NCBI RefSeq assembly: GCF_022511585.1
Contig: NZ_JAKWBN010000001.1
Location: forward strand, 62,001 to 126,000
From: Shimazuella soli
GTDB taxonomy: Bacteria > Bacillota > Bacilli > Thermoactinomycetales > Thermoactinomycetaceae
Direction: 5' to 3'
Length of the DNA: 64,000 bases
Of the stretch, positions 26,910-36,597 are shown piece after piece. The notes beneath the pieces are model-generated. The model had not been told where the DNA came from. It searched no databases and saw nothing but the letters and a program-made list of their open reading frames with translations. The position numbers and the translations under genes are program-made. Numbering within the stretch: the first letter of the stretch is position 1; each line of letters starts with the position of its first letter.

Positions 26910-28111
26910 CCATACTAATCCTTGAAAATCTACCTTATACCGCTTGTCCCTTAAAACAAGTATTTTCCGCCACAACAGAAGAATTAGTCGTTTTGGCCTC
27001 TGATCATGTTAAGCATACGTTTGACAGAAAGGATTATCGCTATATTGAGTTTTTTCCAAATTTTATTTCAAATGACCAAGTGATGCTTCGTGCCATTGAA
27101 TTGCATCAGACCTATCATTTTACTTCTGTTATCGCTTTACAAGAATATGATCTGGTAAGAGCAGCGAAACTGAGAGAATATTTAGGTATTCAAGGACAAA
27201 GCGTCGCGAGTGTGACGGAGTTTCGCAACAAATGGATCATGAAGCAAAAATTACGCCAGAATGATATCCCAGTTGCAGAGATGACCCTAGCACAAACTGG
27301 GTTAGATATTTTCCGATTTGCTGATCAGTATGATTATCCGATCGTAGTTAAACCCATTGACGGTCTTGGTTCAGTTTTTACTTATGTTTTGCATCATCGG
27401 GAAGAACTAGAAAATTTTTTAGCGAAAGAACAATTTTCAGAAATATTAGTCGAAAAATATATTGAAGGAGATTACTTTCATGTTGATGGTTGGGTGGAAG
27501 ATGGGGTCATTCAATTAATTACTGTGTCCAAATATTACAATGCACCACTGGCTTCGAGTTCGATGACATATCTAGGAAGTACGATGTTACATCCTCAAAA
27601 TCCTTTGAGCCAGCGGCTTGCCGCGGGAACCAAAAAAGTATTGGAAATTTTAGATACTCCAGCCAATACCACATTTCATGCGGAATGGTTTCATACTCCG
27701 GATGATCGAATTATTTTTGGAGAGATTGGCAGCAGGACAGGCGGTGCAAAAGTATCAGACGCACATAAACTTGCATTTGATGTGTCATTGTTTGATATTC
27801 ATGCCAAAATTTCTGCTGGACTTCCAGGGCCGGTATTGAAGGGAGAAATGAAAATGAATCCCTCCCATCTAGCTGGCTGGTTATTGGTGAATACCAAACA
27901 TGGATTATTACATGTGAACTCTGTCCTGTTTCCAGAATGGGTGAAGGTTGCACAAATTACTGGGGAAGATGGAAAGTCATATGATCAAGCGCAGTTAAGT
28001 GTCGATTCCATCGCTCAATTTGCTTTTGTAGGGAAGAACGAAGAAGAATTGTCGCGGCGGTTGGATCAGCTTATTTCTATTGTTGATGAGACATTTCAAT
28101 GGGAGAACTAA
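26906..28111 (+). CDS. ATP-grasp carboxylate-amine ligase-like protein (second of a tandem pair)
   Basis: Paralogue of the gene before it (401 aa): matching segments include EYDLVRAAKLREYLGIQGQ, YPIVVKPIDGLGSVFTYVL, AEWFHTPDDRIIFGEIGSR and the C-terminal VDSIAQFAFVGKNEEEL. ATG 26906 follows AAGGAG and overlaps the preceding stop, so equal expression is likely. A pair of homologous ATP-grasp ligases suggests two successive peptide- or amide-forming steps on one metabolite (inference). Terminator follows at 28243. Confidence 0.82.
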   Translation: MTILILENLPYTACPLKQVFSATTEELVVLASDHVKHTFDRKDYRYIEFFPNFISNDQVMLRAIELHQTYHFTSVIALQEYDLVRAAKLREYLGIQGQSVASVTEFRNKWIMKQKLRQNDIPVAEMTLAQTGLDIFRFADQYDYPIVVKPIDGLGSVFTYVLHHREELENFLAKEQFSEILVEKYIEGDYFHVDGWVEDGVIQLITVSKYYNAPLASSSMTYLGSTMLHPQNPLSQRLAAGTKKVLEILDTPANTTFHAEWFHTPDDRIIFGEIGSRTGGAKVSDAHKLAFDVSLFDIHAKISAGLPGPVLKGEMKMNPSHLAGWLLVNTKHGLLHVNSVLFPEWVKVAQITGEDGKSYDQAQLSVDSIAQFAFVGKNEEELSRRLDQLISIVDETFQWEN

Positions 28112-28242
28112 CCATGCACAAAATCCCTGCTAGGGAGGCTGCTTAAAAAAATAAAATCTTGAATCATAGTATCTCGTTGCATTTTTAACATCGAGATAAT
28201 CTGTTCAGGTGATCAGTCCCTTCTTTATATCGTACAGAACCA

Positions 28243-28276
28243 AAAAACCTAGCTAAATTGCATTAGCTAGGTTTTA
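28243..28276 (+). terminator. Terminator of the ATP-grasp operon
   Basis: AAAACCTAGCTAA pairs with TTAGCTAGGTTTT. Confidence 0.88.
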
Positions 28277-28320
28277 AAAAGTTATCTACGAAAACACCAT
28301 GATCTGGTAACGCCACTGAG

Positions 28321-28405
28321 CTAGCCCCCGTGGTGGGGGGTCGATTGTGGTAGCGGCTACGCCTCTTTAGGCGGCCACAATCACCCCCCACCACGGTAGG
28401 GCTAG
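28321..28405. repeat. Large foldback (inverted-repeat) element with branched tip
   Basis: Arms 28321-28350 and 28375-28405 pair over about 30 positions with one two-base and one one-base bulge (both start/end in CTAGCCC / GGGCTAG). The tip holds two further small hairpins, TAGCGGCTA and CGCCTCTTTAGGCG. The heptamer GTAACGC occurs at 28307-28313 and 28410-28416, flanking the structure like a target-site duplication. GC-rich in AT-rich surroundings. Not a normal terminator (no T-run). Could be a MITE-like element or a structured RNA/single-strand origin. Confidence 0.7.
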
Positions 28406-28742
28406 TATAGTAACGCGGGACCGGATGAAGTATGTGAATCTTACACGCAGATACGGCGTAACACCGTACACAAGAAAGCTAGATAACTTTTAGGTTATGT
28501 ATACTGTTTGAAATACTGAAAAAATAGTAACATAGAATGTATGTTTTTGCAAATGAAAATTTTATGTGAATAAATGTAAGTAGTAGGTCGGAAGAGCAGG
28601 AAGAAGGTGCAAAGAAATACTAAAAACAGTTGTGCCCCCCGATTCGTTTGACGAAAAGCGCGGGCTGTCCCGTAAAGCATTCTGCACCCGAGTTCGAGTC
28701 GGATACATAGCTATTCGGTACAGTTGCTCTTACCGCAAAGGG

Positions 28743-29327
28743 TTAGAGCCCGAACATCTCTTCCAGAAGCGGCTCCAGGTTCTCCCAACGCTGAGAAAAC
28801 TCTTCCAGAAGCTTCTTGGCTCGTAGCTGCCGTTCTCCCGCCGCCCGAGGTAGGCAACGTAGTAGGAGGAGATGTCCGCTGGATTGTCTGCATCCAGGTT
28901 CATCTCTTGCTTCAGCTCTACCTTGCAGTTGGAGATAAGGGGAGGATTCGACTTGTCTGTTGTAGCCGTCAAGCATGCCACCGACGGCGACGATCTTTCC
29001 AGCGTGGTGTGTCTGTGCGCCGCTTTTCGCAAAGACAAGACTGTCTTCGCACTGGATGATCGTGACGACATTGACCACGGCTCCGGGCTTCCCGTTCTTC
29101 CGAAGCCACTTGAAGGCTTTGTAGGTCGTACGGTAGACACGGTAGTGACGACCAACCTCAGACACCTCGACGATAATGTGCACCGGATCGTCTGTCAGAG
29201 TGGGGTTCTCTTCCAGCCAATTTTTCTCGCTCTCCGCCTGGTCTTCGAGGGAGAGAGGCAGGTCACTGATCGCCACCACGGTGAATTCATCGAGCTTCGT
29301 TCCAGCAGGCAGGGGCGTCACACTCAT
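28743..29327 (-). pseudogene. GC-rich Nudix-like gene with two compensating frameshifts
   Basis: Start ATG 29327 with GAAGGA. In the first frame the protein runs to about 28960, including VVNVVTIIQCEDSLVFAKSG and HHAGKIVAVGGMLDG, which looks like the entry to a Nudix domain. The sensible continuation (SNCKVELKQEMNLDADNPAD, then SSYYVAYLGRRENGSYEP) lies in another minus-strand frame; the last 25 codons (KKLLEEFSQRWENLEPLLEE) return to the first. KVELKQEMNL would be the REUXEE box in degenerate form. Either a decayed gene or two sequencing indels. GC-rich, unlike its neighbours. Confidence 0.55.
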
Positions 29328-29490
29328 GGGGGTTCCTTCTGTCAGAGAGTTCATTTGTTGTATATATTATATAATAGGAAAGACAAGATATTTGTGTATA
29401 ATTTTAAGAAGAGATGTGTACCATTAGGAAAAGTTGTTTTTCAGGAATTTCTTCCTTTCCTTGTATGCAAAAATAAAATTAAAAAAGTAG

Positions 29491-29520
29491 TTGACAACAG
29501 ACCTCATTACAGGTTAAGAT
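29491..29520 (+). promoter_or_regulatory. Sigma-A-type promoter for the first tRNA cluster
   Basis: TTGACA at 29491-29496 and TAAGAT at 29515-29520, 18-base spacer, 31 bases before tRNA-Ser. Confidence 0.7.
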
Positions 29521-29551
29521 AGATCTCGTTCCTGACAAAAACAAAGTGTTT

Positions 29552-29643
29552 GGAGAGATGTCCGAGCTGGCCGAAGGAGCACGATTGGAAATCGTGTATA
29601 CGTCACAAGCGTATCGAGGGTTCGAATCCCTCTCTCTCCGCCA
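29552..29643 (+). tRNA. tRNA-Ser (GGA)
   Basis: Acceptor GGAGAGA pairs with TCTCTCC; anticodon loop TTGGAAA gives GGA; long variable arm typical of serine tRNA; T-loop GGTTCGAATCC; CCA is encoded. Confidence 0.95.
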
Positions 29644-29658
29644 TCTTTATACATAGAT

Positions 29659-29734
<76 letters not shown>

Positions 29735-29753
29735 TTTGAACGCTTTTGAATAT

Positions 29754-29829
<76 letters not shown>

Positions 29830-29872
29830 CATGTAATCATAGCCACCAATCTATTGTTGGTGGCTATGTTAT

Positions 29873-29946
29873 AGGGGCGTAGTTTAATGGTAGAACAGAG
29901 GTCTCCAAAACCTCCAGTGTGGGTTCGATTCCTACCGCCCCTGCCA
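29873..29946 (+). tRNA. tRNA-Trp (CCA)
   Basis: Acceptor AGGGGCG/CGCCCCT; anticodon loop CTCCAAA; T-loop GGTTCGATTCC; discriminator G and encoded CCA. Confidence 0.95.
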
Positions 29947-29950
29947 GTAA

Positions 29951-29992
29951 AAAAAGCCACTCTGCTTCCTTGATGACAGAGTGGCTTTTTTT
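29951..29992 (+). terminator. Terminator of the Ser-Phe-Thr-Trp tRNA operon
   Basis: AAAAAGCCACTCTG pairs with CAGAGTGGCTTTTT. Confidence 0.92.
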
Positions 29993-30128
29993 AATATGAA
30001 AACAGCTTTGTTATAAGCAAAAGTCTTTTGTTCGAATATCTAAAGATGTTGCTTTTAGAGAAAATGGTTTGTACATTTTTCATAGTTAAAAGTGTTTTCA
30101 ACTTACCGGATATCCTACATATAATATT

Positions 30129-30548
30129 TTATAACGGCAACTCTTCTACTCGGTGTACAATCTCTTTTGCTCTGTCTATCCATTTTTGATCAATCGGATG
30201 ATCTTCTGCTGGTATAGGAGTGGTAAACTGATTCATCATTCCGCTAAAAACGCCGGAATCCCCGGCAGGATCTCTTGATTCATCAGTACGGAATTCATGT
30301 TTGATTACAAATGGTTTTCCGATTCGAACGAGTGTATCTGGGTCTCCGATATCACCTTGTACCCCAAATACAGGAATGCGAAGAAAATACCGGTTTCCGT
30401 GTTCTTCTTCCCAGTCCAATGGTTTGTCGAAATAACCATGATCATATGTATAGCCGCCGCCTAAGTGGAAATCTTCTTGTTCCAACTGATCAGATAGACT
30501 GGCGAATTGCGTTTGTTTGTCTTCGATGGTGGATTCTATTGGTATCAT
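30129..30548 (-). CDS. YugN-like family protein
   Basis: 139-aa cytoplasmic protein. The pattern MIPIESTIEDKQTQFASL, GGGYTYDHGYFDKPLD, YFLRIPVFGVQGDI and VRIGKPFVIKHEF matches the YugN-like family found in Bacillales. Function unknown; structures show a homodimer-like fold but no catalysis is established. It sits between two tRNA clusters on the opposite strand. Start ATG preceded by an AAAGGATG stretch. Confidence 0.75.
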   Translation of the reverse strand: MIPIESTIEDKQTQFASLSDQLEQEDFHLGGGYTYDHGYFDKPLDWEEEHGNRYFLRIPVFGVQGDIGDPDTLVRIGKPFVIKHEFRTDESRDPAGDSGVFSGMMNQFTTPIPAEDHPIDQKWIDRAKEIVHRVEELPL

Positions 30549-30669
30549 TGCTGGACATCCTTTTTTGTTATAGTGTTTGAGAATTTAGGTTATCTCATTC
30601 ACCAAAAGTTGAAAGAAACGAATGATAAAAGTTTAAACAGAGCTTTGAATGGATTTCAAAATTTTATTA

Positions 30670-30697
30670 TTGACTTTTGGTGAGATTATGTTAGAAT
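30670..30697 (+). promoter_or_regulatory. Promoter for tRNA-Cys/tRNA-Leu
   Basis: TTGACT and TAGAAT with a 16-base spacer, 31 bases before tRNA-Cys. Confidence 0.65.
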
Positions 30698-30727
30698 ATT
30701 CAAGTGTCACAAGAATGAGTGTTATGG

Positions 30728-30799
<72 letters not shown>

Positions 30800-30832
30800 T
30801 TAAAAACTTTTTGTATAATTCCGCTTGCGTAT

Positions 30833-30921
30833 GCGGGTGTGGCGGAATTTGGCAGACGCGCAAGATTCAGGTTCTTGTGGTCGTAATGACCGTGGAGGTT
30901 CAAGTCCTCTCATCCGCACCA
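30833..30921 (+). tRNA. tRNA-Leu (CAG)
   Basis: Acceptor GCGGGTG/CATCCGC with a terminal wobble; anticodon loop TTCAGGT gives CAG; long variable arm; T-loop GGTTCAAGTCC; encoded CCA. Confidence 0.93.
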
Positions 30922-30930
30922 AAAAAGTAC

Positions 30931-30959
30931 TTGACTTTTATGTGTGAAAGAGTTATGAT
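30931..30959 (+). promoter_or_regulatory. Promoter for the tRNA-Arg pair
   Basis: TTGACT at 30931-30936 and TATGAT at 30954-30959, 17-base spacer. Confidence 0.65.
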
Positions 30960-30985
30960 GGATTTCGTTGTTGCAAAATGAATAT

Positions 30986-31062
30986 GGGCCCTTAGCTCAA
31001 CTGGATAGAGTGTCTGACTACGGATCAGAAGGTTAGGGGTTCGACTCCTCTAGGGCCCGCCA
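30986..31062 (+). tRNA. tRNA-Arg (ACG), copy 1
   Basis: Acceptor GGGCCCT/AGGGCCC; anticodon loop CTACGGA gives ACG (A34 read as inosine after TadA); T-loop GGTTCGACTCC; encoded CCA. Confidence 0.95.
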
Positions 31063-31105
31063 TTTTTTCAACAATGAGTTATATATCGTTTTATCAAATG
31101 AATAT

Positions 31106-31182
31106 GGGCTCTTAGCTCAACTGGATAGAGTGTCTGACTACGGATCAGAAGGTTAGGGGTTCGACTCCTCTAGGGCCCGCCA
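31106..31182 (+). tRNA. tRNA-Arg (ACG), copy 2
   Basis: Identical to copy 1 except C to T at acceptor position 5, which changes a C-G pair to a U.G wobble. The upstream dozen bases are also shared, so it is a tandem duplication of about 120 bases. Confidence 0.93.
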
Positions 31183-31188
31183 TATCAA

Positions 31189-31233
31189 AACAAGAATGCA
31201 AGTAGAGTTTAATCGCTTGCATTCTTGTTTTTT
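31189..31233 (+). terminator. Terminator of the second tRNA cluster
   Basis: AACAAGAATGCAAG pairs with CTTGCATTCTTGTT followed by a T-run. Confidence 0.92.
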
Positions 31234-31257
31234 ATTTCTTTTCAGTAGTATTAGAGT

Positions 31258-31572
31258 ATGACTATCTTCCATAGAAAAAAGCGTGAAGCGTCTCAGCCCC
31301 TGAAGGTGCAGGATACTCATTTTGCAGTCGCCCACTCCAGAGGGGGAACCCCGACGTCTCTGGAATATCTGACTGGGTTCCAGGATGATGAAAAGGGATG
31401 TAGCATGCTCCTTCAGATCAACGGCAGCGGCTACATCATCGCATCATGGAGTCACCGTCACGCAGCGGACTGTGTAGTAGCCGATTGCCGTGTCGCGAAG
31501 TTCAAGTCGAAGCAGGAGTCGCCTGTGGAGACTGCGGCGCCCAAGCGCTGGTGGCAGTGGCGTCGATCATAA
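31258..31572 (+). CDS. Hypothetical protein in a GC-rich cassette next to the tRNA array
   Basis: 104 aa, no recognised family. Base composition rises sharply from about 31290. The C-terminus is tryptophan- and arginine-rich (AAPKRWWQWRRS); central LLQINGSGYIIASWS may be a beta-sheet. No strong ribosome-binding site is seen before ATG 31258. It is the only plus-strand member of the GC-rich cassettes and lies directly downstream of tRNA genes, a frequent integration target. A stable hairpin overlaps its stop. Confidence 0.5.
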   Translation: MTIFHRKKREASQPLKVQDTHFAVAHSRGGTPTSLEYLTGFQDDEKGCSMLLQINGSGYIIASWSHRHAADCVVADCRVAKFKSKQESPVETAAPKRWWQWRRS

Positions 31573-31592
31573 TGAAGTACTAGATCGACGCC
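31559..31592 (+). terminator. GC-rich hairpin ending the cassette
   Basis: Perfect ten-base stem GGCGTCGATC/GATCGACGCC overlapping the stop codon; no T-run. Confidence 0.55.
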
Positions 31593-31684
31593 GCTAGGTA
31601 GTCGATGATTCTGCCTTAGGGCAGGTCTCTGGGCATCTTCATGTCCAGACTCGAAATTAATAGTACGAAATAGATGGTAATAAT

Positions 31685-31723
31685 AAAGCCGTACCTACTA
31701 AAATTTTTTGTAGGTACGGCTTT
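31685..31723. terminator. Terminator of mnmA
   Basis: AAAGCCGTACCTA pairs with TAGGTACGGCTTT; A-rich on the mnmA-distal side gives a T-run on the minus strand. Confidence 0.9.
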
Positions 31724-31728
31724 ATATT

Positions 31729-32823
<1,095 letters not shown>

Positions 32824-32980
32824 TCATCACACATTCTATTTGTTAGTTTTTCTCATTATAAGACATGTTGCTCTTTCGCGCAAAAATGTGACCATAACAG
32901 GTAATCACGTTTGGAATGGTTGTCAAAGCGCAAGTGATCCAGTAAGCTTATAGAAGCACGGTAGGGCGGTAGGAGGTATT

Positions 32981-34462
32981 ATGCGATTTGTTAAACTTTT
33001 CCTTTTAGCTTGTTTTTTATTAGTGACCACAACAGGATGCTCATTGGTTATTGAAAAAATCCAACAAGTTACAGGTAATGAAGTAGAAAATGTAAGTGAA
33101 AAAAAGACAGATACACGTGACAATGTTAACGAAGAAAAACAGATATATGAGCAAGAGTTTGTTCCTCCAACTCCTTCACCAATCTTGCGGAATATTTTAG
33201 AGGATGAAGGCAAAGGCAGATATGCAACAGAACCATACAAAGCAGGTAGTGTGGCTCAGGCCCTGCAAGTGATGCCGGAAGGTTTAGCGGAAGATGCTGT
33301 ATATGCTTACTTGCTTGGTTTGGTAGGTCAAAATTACAAATATGACTTAGAGAGTTTGTCGAGTATGTTAGCTCCCAACTATCAAGCAAAGATGAGAGTA
33401 CTGTCCTATGGTGAACCTGCGACGAATTCCAAGACAACAGCAAAACCGTTAAAACCGACCAATATAGCTGTTTTAGTAGATGCTAGCTCCACTATGGCAA
33501 ATGATTATAAAGGAAAGTCACGTTATGAATGGACGAAGCAATTTACTACTACTTTTATGAAGCAGTTGCCTGCAAACGCTAATTTTATGGTTCGTTTTTT
33601 TGGTCACAAAGGTGGTCCAAGAAAGAAAGATAAAGAGGTTTCGTGTTCCAAAACAGAATTAGTTTACAAAGGATATCCTACTCAACCAGCCAAATTGAAT
33701 AAAAGTTTCGCAAAAGAGAAACCGACAGGTTGGAGTCCGTTAATAGAGGCGCTACATAACACGATGAGTGATCTGGTGAAAAATCAAAAAGCCAATAATG
33801 AAAACATCATCTATGTCATTGCAGATAGTTCCGATACTTGTGGAGCTGATTTGTCTCAACAAATTGAGGCTATTCGTTCGTCTAAGATGGGTGTAATGGT
33901 CAATGTAATTGGTATTGATGTTCCGACGAAAGATGAAAATGAACTAACCCAATTAGCAGAGTCCACAGGTGGAGAGTACCAACCAATTGAAAATATGACT
34001 GATTTAGAGCAGATAGCCCGTGTACATGCAAATGAAGTAAAACAAGTCAATGAACCTTGGCAAGTGAGATCGATTCAAAAAATGGTTAAGGGATATCAGG
34101 TTACCCAGCAGCGTCTAAATCGGAAATACCAATTAATCGTTACGAACTTGAATAATGAACACAAACGGCTAACAGATGCGAATATACAAATCAAAAACGA
34201 AAAGAAAATCAACCCTACAGAATACAACAAGATAAAAGGTTGGATTGATAGTCGTTACGAAGGTGTGCTAGGTTTTACAGAACAAAAAATGCATGCCAAA
34301 GAAGCAGAATTAAAGCAATCATTTTCAGACGCAATGATAGACATGGATAAAAAATGGAAACAAAATGAAGCACAATTGAAACCGTACGAAGGAAAGAAAA
34401 AAGGATTGCTAAAACAAGCGGAAAAAGTTATTCAAGATATTCCGGACAATCCTGAGGAGTAG
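32981..34462 (+). CDS. VWA-domain lipoprotein
   Basis: 493-aa exported lipoprotein. Signal peptide ends in the lipobox TTGC (LLVTTTGCSLV). From about residue 160 a von Willebrand A domain is present, with the MIDAS motif DASST (NIAVLVDASSTMAND), a later Thr/Ser region (GWSPLIEAL) and the Asp-containing strand IIYVIADSSDTCGAD. The C-terminal 120 residues are Lys-rich helical, probably coiled coil. Similar Bacillus proteins (YwmD/YwmC-like) lack assigned functions; metal-dependent protein binding at the membrane surface is likely. GGAGG precedes the start. Confidence 0.85.
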   Translation: MRFVKLFLLACFLLVTTTGCSLVIEKIQQVTGNEVENVSEKKTDTRDNVNEEKQIYEQEFVPPTPSPILRNILEDEGKGRYATEPYKAGSVAQALQVMPEGLAEDAVYAYLLGLVGQNYKYDLESLSSMLAPNYQAKMRVLSYGEPATNSKTTAKPLKPTNIAVLVDASSTMANDYKGKSRYEWTKQFTTTFMKQLPANANFMVRFFGHKGGPRKKDKEVSCSKTELVYKGYPTQPAKLNKSFAKEKPTGWSPLIEALHNTMSDLVKNQKANNENIIYVIADSSDTCGADLSQQIEAIRSSKMGVMVNVIGIDVPTKDENELTQLAESTGGEYQPIENMTDLEQIARVHANEVKQVNEPWQVRSIQKMVKGYQVTQQRLNRKYQLIVTNLNNEHKRLTDANIQIKNEKKINPTEYNKIKGWIDSRYEGVLGFTEQKMHAKEAELKQSFSDAMIDMDKKWKQNEAQLKPYEGKKKGLLKQAEKVIQDIPDNPEE

Positions 34463-34464
34463 AC

Positions 34465-34785
34465 ATGATGAAGTATACATTGCAGCAGGATGAGCGTCTT
34501 GGGCTTTCAAAACCAGTTCTTTTCGTGGAATACGAGCAATTGAGTGATACGGAACAAGCTGACTTTGAATTATTATGTCAAACCGTTTGTGCCAAAATAC
34601 CGGAAGCTATCAAAACGTTTGAACGACGATATATGGAGTATTTTGATCAATTGGATCGGGTAGATGAGACAGGATTTTATGAGCTGATGGGAGAGATGAA
34701 TGAAATCTCGAGCTGTATCTGTGATCTAAACCTGCTGTACCTTTGGATAGAAGGTAACTTTCTATCGAATAGCGTACACAGTTGA
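34465..34785 (+). CDS. Hypothetical protein co-transcribed with the VWA lipoprotein
   Basis: 106-aa acidic, helical protein, no family recognised. Starts three bases after the VWA gene's stop, with GAGGAG overlapping that stop, so it is translationally coupled. No signal peptide. Two ATGs (34465, 34468) are possible starts. Followed by a terminator. Confidence 0.65.
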   Translation: MMKYTLQQDERLGLSKPVLFVEYEQLSDTEQADFELLCQTVCAKIPEAIKTFERRYMEYFDQLDRVDETGFYELMGEMNEISSCICDLNLLYLWIEGNFLSNSVHS

Positions 34786-34789
34786 TGTG

Positions 34790-34816
34790 AAAGCTACCTA
34801 TAGGTAGCTTTATTTT
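34790..34816 (+). terminator. Terminator of the VWA operon
   Basis: AAAGCTACCTA/TAGGTAGCTTT palindrome followed by a T-run. Confidence 0.85.
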
Positions 34817-35001
34817 TTCGTTTTATTGGAATGGTTTTGGGTAAATAGGGTATACTTAATTTTTAAGTTTTTATTTGTTTATCCATTTTATTTTGACTTT
34901 TTCGTGGTGAACTTTGAAAGAGTCAAAAGCAGCCTATTTTTGTGTGACAACGTTAAAAAGCGTTACTTGATACATATGGTGTAGTATGACAGGAGGAGTT
35001 C

Positions 35002-36411
35002 ATGATGAATTGGATATTAGAGGCAGAATCAAAAAGGGATGTTTTTTTAGATAAATTAATAGAGTTTTTGAAAATTCCAAGTGTTCTAGATGAATCAACA
35101 GCAACAGAAGGAGCTCCATTTGGAAAATCGATTAATGATGCATTGCAATTTATGTTGAACTTTGGTAAATCAGATGGTTTTACGGTCAAAAACTTATCCG
35201 GTTACGCTGGGCATATTGAATATGGAAATGGAGAAGAGATTGTAGGAATTCTCTCTCATATCGATGTAGTACCAGCTACAGAAGGCTGGACAACTCCACC
35301 GTTTTCTCCGGATATCCGCAGTGGAAAACTTTATGCCAGAGGAGCTACAGATGATAAAGGGCCAACGATGGCAGCTTATTTTGCTTTGAAGATCATCAAA
35401 GAACTAAAGTTACCTGTTTCGAAACGGATTCGGTTAATCATGGGGACGGATGAAGAAACACAGTGGAGATGTATGGAGCATTATTTATCTCATGAAGAAA
35501 TGCCTTCTGTAGGATTTACTCCAGATGCCGAATTTCCTATCATCACAGCAGAAAAAGGGTTTTTAGATGTACAGTTTGCAAAAGATTGGTCCACTGATTC
35601 CGTGGAGGACAGCCAGTGGATTTTAGAATCTTTCCAGTCGGGAAAACGTGTGAATATGGTTCCCGAATATGCCACAGCTATTATCAGTGGGGCTGGAGAC
35701 GTATTTGAGTTGAAAGAAGCTTACCAAGAATTTTTGATGACGAAACGCTTAGAAGGGTATGCGGAGGAAGCCGATGATCATGTCAAGTTAGTGTTGCATG
35801 GTCGGGCGCATCATGGCTCCGAACCAGAAAAAGGATTGAGTGCAGCTCTGGAATTGACGAGATTCTTGATCACTCTTCCCCTTGATTCCCATGGTCATCA
35901 ATATGTTCAAATGATCAATGAGTGTTTTGTCGATAGTATTTTTGGTGAGAAATTAGATATGGTGACAGAAGATGATATCGTTGGGAAGCTCACTGTCAAT
36001 GTTGGTGTTTACCGCTACGAGCGTCAAAAAGAACAGTTCGTTCGTGTCAATATCCGCTACCCGATCCACGCTGATGGAAATCAACTGGGTGAAAAGTTAG
36101 ATGAAAAATTAGCTGTCTATGGTTTTAAACCTTTGTATACGGACAACAAACCAGGACATTCTTTTGATAACGATCATCCATTGGTAAAAACATTAGCGAG
36201 AGTTTATGAGGAGCAGACTGGATTGCCTTCTCGATCTTTGGCAGTAGCTGGTGCAACGTACGCCAGAGCATTGAAAAACTGTGTTGCATATGGTCCTATT
36301 TTCCCTGGAAAAGTAGAAACAGCGCATCAAACGGATGAGTACATCGAAGTGGATGATCTGATTCGGGCCATTGGGATTTATGCGCAAGCGATATATGAAT
36401 TAGCAAAGTAA
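35002..36411 (+). CDS. pepV: M20-family dipeptidase, PepV type
   Basis: Zinc dipeptidase, 469 aa, cleaving Xaa-dipeptides or beta-Ala-containing dipeptides in the cytoplasm. Metal site motifs: ILSHIDVVPATEGW (His and Asp), ARGATDDKGPTMAAYFALK (bridging Asp) and MGTDEETQWRCMEHYL (catalytic Glu-Glu). The C-terminal GATYARALKNCVAYGPIFPG and ETAHQTDEYI carry the last ligand His. AGGAGGA lies four bases before ATG 35002. Monocistronic with its own terminator. Confidence 0.93.
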   Translation: MMNWILEAESKRDVFLDKLIEFLKIPSVLDESTATEGAPFGKSINDALQFMLNFGKSDGFTVKNLSGYAGHIEYGNGEEIVGILSHIDVVPATEGWTTPPFSPDIRSGKLYARGATDDKGPTMAAYFALKIIKELKLPVSKRIRLIMGTDEETQWRCMEHYLSHEEMPSVGFTPDAEFPIITAEKGFLDVQFAKDWSTDSVEDSQWILESFQSGKRVNMVPEYATAIISGAGDVFELKEAYQEFLMTKRLEGYAEEADDHVKLVLHGRAHHGSEPEKGLSAALELTRFLITLPLDSHGHQYVQMINECFVDSIFGEKLDMVTEDDIVGKLTVNVGVYRYERQKEQFVRVNIRYPIHADGNQLGEKLDEKLAVYGFKPLYTDNKPGHSFDNDHPLVKTLARVYEEQTGLPSRSLAVAGATYARALKNCVAYGPIFPGKVETAHQTDEYIEVDDLIRAIGIYAQAIYELAK

Positions 36412-36423
36412 TACAGCATAGAA

Positions 36424-36458
36424 AAGGACTTGATCCCCAAGGTTCAAGTCCTATTTTT
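36424..36458 (+). terminator. Terminator of the dipeptidase gene
   Basis: AGGACTTGA pairs with TTCAAGTCCT, followed by ATTTTTAT. Confidence 0.85.
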
Positions 36459-36469
36459 ATGTATTGGTG

Positions 36470-36506
36470 CGGCGGCATGAACCCGATGTACGAGTTCATG
36501 CCGTCG
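36470..36506 (-). terminator. GC-rich hairpin ending a minus-strand mini-cassette
   Basis: CGGCATGAAC pairs with GTTCATGCCG; a second small hairpin GGAGGGTGGTCACCCTCC follows at 36511-36528. Confidence 0.55.
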
Positions 36507-36528
36507 CTATGGAGGGTGGTCACCCTCC

Positions 36529-36597
36529 TCATCCTTCCTGTCCATTACCTCCACCAGTACGCTTTTTGGTCTGGATGGTGTAGTCGGGGTCGGCCAT
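36529..36597 (-). CDS. Tiny ORF (22 aa) in a GC-rich cassette
   Basis: ATG at 36597 follows AGGGAGAAGG at good spacing and encodes MADPDYTIQTKKRTGGGNGQ plus two residues before TGA. Hydrophilic, Gly/Lys-rich tail. The layout (minus strand, GC-rich, ribosome-binding site, stop, then stable hairpins) is the same as in the other GC-rich cassettes, which is the main reason to list it. Product unknown. Confidence 0.35.
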   Translation of the reverse strand: MADPDYTIQTKKRTGGGNGQEG

